From contig BQJH01000119.1 of assembly GCA_021604605.1 (NCBI GenBank), positions 1 to 8,506 of the forward strand: DNA of 8,506 bases. Reading direction: 5' to 3'. Shown here piece after piece: positions 6,582-8,506 of the stretch (the first letter of the stretch is position 1; each line of letters opens with the position of its first letter). The notes beneath the pieces were generated by a model. That model did not search any database. It was not told where the DNA came from and saw nothing but the letters and a program-made list of their open reading frames with translations. The DNA is from Hyphococcus sp. GTDB taxonomy: Bacteria; Pseudomonadota; Alphaproteobacteria; Caulobacterales; Parvularculaceae. Made by a program: the position numbers and the translations under genes.

Positions 6582-6872
6582 CTAGGCTCTGAGTTCATTG
6601 AGGTCCGGGCGCCGTCGGAACAGTTTGTCCACATAAGGGCATTGCGGAATAATCTTGAGGCCTGATTTGCGGGCGTCCTCAACAACATGTTCTACAAGCA
6701 TCTGAGCAACTTTGCCGCCGCGCGATTCGGGCGGCACATAAGTGTGGTCGATCAGAATGACGCCATCGCGATCATTGCGATAGGTCAGTTCCGCTGACCC
6801 ACCCTGAACCTCCAGCCAATAACGCCCACCGCCATTGTTGAAGTCGTGACCAATATTTACGTCATTATGCAT
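6582..6872 (-). CDS. Small GNAT-fold N-acetyltransferase-like protein (YjdJ / NATD1 type)
   Basis: This 96-aa protein belongs to the compact GCN5-related family (Pfam Acetyltransf_CG, which includes E. coli YjdJ and human NATD1). Members keep the acetyl-CoA-binding core; their substrates are largely unknown. The visible hallmarks are IDHTYVPPESRGGKVAQ (residues 41-57), with RGGKVA as the pyrophosphate-binding loop, a helix to about 70, then LKIIPQCPYV with Cys78, which is typical of the subfamily. Length is normal. The start codon ATG (6870-6872) lies inside the end of vsr, so the two frames overlap by 8 bases. No good separate ribosome site is seen, so translational coupling to vsr is likely. 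A direct role in DNA methylation or repair is not shown by the sequence. Confidence 0.85.
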   Translation of the reverse strand: MHNDVNIGHDFNNGGGRYWLEVQGGSAELTYRNDRDGVILIDHTYVPPESRGGKVAQMLVEHVVEDARKSGLKIIPQCPYVDKLFRRRPDLNELRA

Positions 6873-7290
6873 GACGTGATGGTTTAATCTCTATCTTTGT
6901 AGGATCAAGGGTTTTTAGCTGACATTCCCAAATCGTCACCACGCGCCAGCCAAGCTTCTTCAGCGCGGCGGCGTTTTTCTTGTCGCGTATTTTGTTGCGC
7001 GCGATTTTCTCTGTCCAATAGGCTGTATTGGTTTTCGGCGTGCGCGCGCCGCGTTTGCAGTTGTGACCGTGCCAGAAACATCCGTGCATGAAAATCACGG
7101 CGCGATATTTTGGAAAGACGAGATCGGGCTTGCCTGGCAAGGTTTTGACATTGAGGCGATAGCGATATCCGAGCCGATGCAAGGCCTTGCGCAATTGTAA
7201 TTCCGGCTTGGTGTTTTCAGATTTAACGGCGCGCATGATCGCAGATCTTTTCTCCTGTGAGAAAACATCCGTTGAGTGATGCGTGTTCAT
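6865..7290 (-). CDS. vsr: Very short patch repair (Vsr) mismatch endonuclease
   Basis: This 141-aa protein nicks DNA next to T:G mismatches that arise when 5-methylcytosine deaminates within a methylase target, starting very-short-patch repair. Residues matching E. coli Vsr are recognisable at a constant offset of about five: Glu30 (TKPEL), catalytic-metal Asp56 (GKPDLVF) and His69. The structural zinc ligands also match: Cys71, His76 and Cys78 in GCFWHGHNC, and Cys123 in IWECQL, with His74 in the same motif. YWTEKIARNKIRDKKN is also typical. All key residues are present, so it should be active. Its ATG overlaps the methyltransferase stop as TAATG, and its own TAA lies inside the start region of the GNAT gene. 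It presumably serves the lesions of the adjacent methyltransferase. Confidence 0.96.
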   Translation of the reverse strand: MNTHHSTDVFSQEKRSAIMRAVKSENTKPELQLRKALHRLGYRYRLNVKTLPGKPDLVFPKYRAVIFMHGCFWHGHNCKRGARTPKTNTAYWTEKIARNKIRDKKNAAALKKLGWRVVTIWECQLKTLDPTKIEIKPSRHA

Positions 7291-8435
7291 TATGCCGCTT
7301 TGCGGTTTTGTTTTTGGAGGGCAGGTATAAAGACAGTTTCACTCAGCCACTGCACAACGGGCGCACAGACGCCGTCACCACAAAGTTTTAGCGCCGCCGT
7401 ATCGCTCGTTGGCAGTTTATAATCTTCTGGCAGACCCATCAGGCGCGCTGCTTCTCGAGGGGTCATCAGTCGTGTGCGGACTTGCCCGTTCTCGATGGCG
7501 ATAACGACCTGCCGGGATGACCCGCCAGCAGGTGTGCGCAAGCAACCGGCAAGATTGTCAAAGCGCGCCTCAAATCGTTGAACGCTTTTTGCATTTTCCG
7601 TTCGGGTTCGCCGAAATCCCGTTCCGGCGCGGCGGGCGCCATTTTTAATAATGCCGTTAATACGGGCGCGCTGTGTTTCGCTCATCATGGAGAGGAGCAT
7701 TTTGGTTTTGCTCGGTGTATGCCATTTGGACGCCGACCAGTCGATGATTTCAGAAAGACGAATGTTTCGCTTTCGTGCAGGGGAGGTTGAGAGCCATATC
7801 CAATGATCACGCGCGCTCATATTCAGATTGTTCAATGCATTCATCATGGCGGGCGGCGCTGTCGCTTCAGATGGTTCGCTTTGTATACTTGAAGGCATCG
7901 CATCTTTAGCGAAGCCAAGAATAAAAAGCCGCGGTCGTGATTGCGGTGTAAAGGCCGCTGCATCAAGCACCATCGCTGTCGCGCAATAGCCTTGAGCCGC
8001 CAATGCGTTGATAACGGCGGCAAAATCTCGTCCATCATTGGACGTCAGCAAGCCCGTGACATTTTCCAGTGCGATGATTTTTGGACCGCGACGAGCAGTG
8101 CATAACTCTTCGACCAACCGCCAGAAAGGGAAGAATGCGCCGCTGCGCCGGGCGTGAAGGCCGCCGCGAGAGCCTGCCAAAGAAAGATCCTGGCAAGGAA
8201 ATGAACCCCACATTAAGTCCATGCGGGTTTCAGGCAGATTTTCCAGCGAGAGCGCTCCGATATCGCCTTCAAAAAGATGACCTTCGCCAAAATTTGCGCG
8301 ATAGGCGGCGCATTTTTGCGGGTCGATGTCGTTTGCAAGGGCGCATTGCCACGAATCACCAAGGCCTAAACGCGCCATGCCGCCGCCAGCGAAGAATTCC
8401 AGAAAGGAAAAAGAGTGGGTCATGGGTGAGGTCAT
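7290..8435 (-). CDS. DNA (cytosine-5-)-methyltransferase
   Basis: This 381-aa enzyme transfers a methyl group from S-adenosylmethionine to C5 of cytosine in a specific DNA site. The ordered motifs are: I, FAGGGMARLGL at 15-25 (AdoMet binding); IV, GSFPCQDLSLAG at 77-88 with catalytic Cys81; VI, ENV at 124-126; VIII, QSRPRLF at 165-171; IX, around SSRQVV at 306-311; and X, GDGVCAPVVQWL at 353-364. Residues about 180-300 hold the target-recognition region. Motif I has Met where many C5 enzymes have the second Gly of FAGxGG, a variant recalled from a proteobacterial subfamily. The start is ATG 8435, with ATG 8423 as an alternative; an in-frame TAA upstream excludes a longer form, and neither start has a strong ribosome site. 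It is first in an operon with vsr. No cognate restriction enzyme is visible, so it may be solitary. The target sequence cannot be deduced. Confidence 0.95.
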   Translation of the reverse strand: MTSPMTHSFSFLEFFAGGGMARLGLGDSWQCALANDIDPQKCAAYRANFGEGHLFEGDIGALSLENLPETRMDLMWGSFPCQDLSLAGSRGGLHARRSGAFFPFWRLVEELCTARRGPKIIALENVTGLLTSNDGRDFAAVINALAAQGYCATAMVLDAAAFTPQSRPRLFILGFAKDAMPSSIQSEPSEATAPPAMMNALNNLNMSARDHWIWLSTSPARKRNIRLSEIIDWSASKWHTPSKTKMLLSMMSETQRARINGIIKNGARRAGTGFRRTRTENAKSVQRFEARFDNLAGCLRTPAGGSSRQVVIAIENGQVRTRLMTPREAARLMGLPEDYKLPTSDTAALKLCGDGVCAPVVQWLSETVFIPALQKQNRKAA

Positions 8436-8477
8436 TATTGTGATGTTATCCCGCTTCGCCCCATTGCCGCCTTAATT

Positions 8478-8498
8478 GTCCGCATACGCACTGCGGTC
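8478..8498. promoter_or_regulatory. Inverted repeat upstream of the methyltransferase gene
   Basis: CCGCA (8480-8484) and TGCGG (8492-8496) form an inverted repeat around seven bases. One more pair (G8478-C8498) follows after a mismatch. It lies 42-63 bases before the methyltransferase start and could be an operator, but a 5-bp arm is weak evidence. No convincing -35/-10 pair is visible in the 71 bases available. Confidence 0.2.
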
Positions 8499-8506
8499 GC
8501 CTTGAT

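Noticed and set aside
6582..8435. Reading vsr or the GNAT gene as the restriction enzyme of a complete restriction-modification system
   Set aside because: The Vsr residues match mismatch endonucleases precisely and the third gene has an acetyltransferase motif, so neither is a restriction nuclease.
8081..8443. 120-codon plus-strand frame opposite the methyltransferase 5' end
   Set aside because: It lies wholly opposite well-conserved methyltransferase motifs I-VI and its translation is Arg-rich with no domain, as expected for a shadow frame.

Overview
The window reads as chromosomal DNA of an alphaproteobacterium. This is inferred from the gene families, the moderately high GC of most genes, and an acyl-CoA dehydrogenase plus DUF885 lipoprotein combination that is common in that class; a Hyphomonadaceae-like marine lineage is only a guess. 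Six genes are supported, all but one complete. There are no RNA genes, insertion sequences, CRISPR arrays or origins.

Left part (1-2914): the 3' portion of a long-form acyl-CoA dehydrogenase (fatty-acid beta-oxidation) runs in from the left edge and ends at an intrinsic terminator. On the opposite strand follows a clearly AT-richer gene for a membrane-anchored LytTR-type transcription factor: four predicted membrane segments, a coiled-coil linker and a C-terminal LytTR DNA-binding domain. It starts with GTG and is transcribed away from a 213-base divergent intergenic region that holds a perfect 6+6 inverted repeat and other small repeats.

Middle part (2915-6521): two exported zinc-metallopeptidase-like proteins lie in tandem on the plus strand. 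The first has a Sec signal peptide and an M61/gluzincin-like HEGFH...E site. The second is a DUF885 lipoprotein with a lipobox and the HEGNPGHH signature. The 232-base gap between them contains an eight-G run, a perfect TATAAT, a stem-loop, and a terminator-like hairpin with nine Ts ending 16 bases before the lipoprotein start codon. This arrangement suggests leader attenuation or another riboregulatory element.

Right part (6522-8506): after a 14-bp hairpin between convergent genes, a minus-strand operon encodes a C5-cytosine DNA methyltransferase, a Vsr mismatch endonuclease and a small GNAT protein. Neighbouring reading frames overlap by 1 and 8 bases. Vsr nicks at the T:G mismatches left when 5-methylcytosine deaminates, so the first two genes form a methylation-plus-repair pair. 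No restriction enzyme is visible, although the operon's upstream side is cut by the window edge. The most interesting points are the MTase-Vsr-GNAT coupling, the LytTR regulator facing a secreted peptidase, and the possible attenuator in front of the DUF885 gene.
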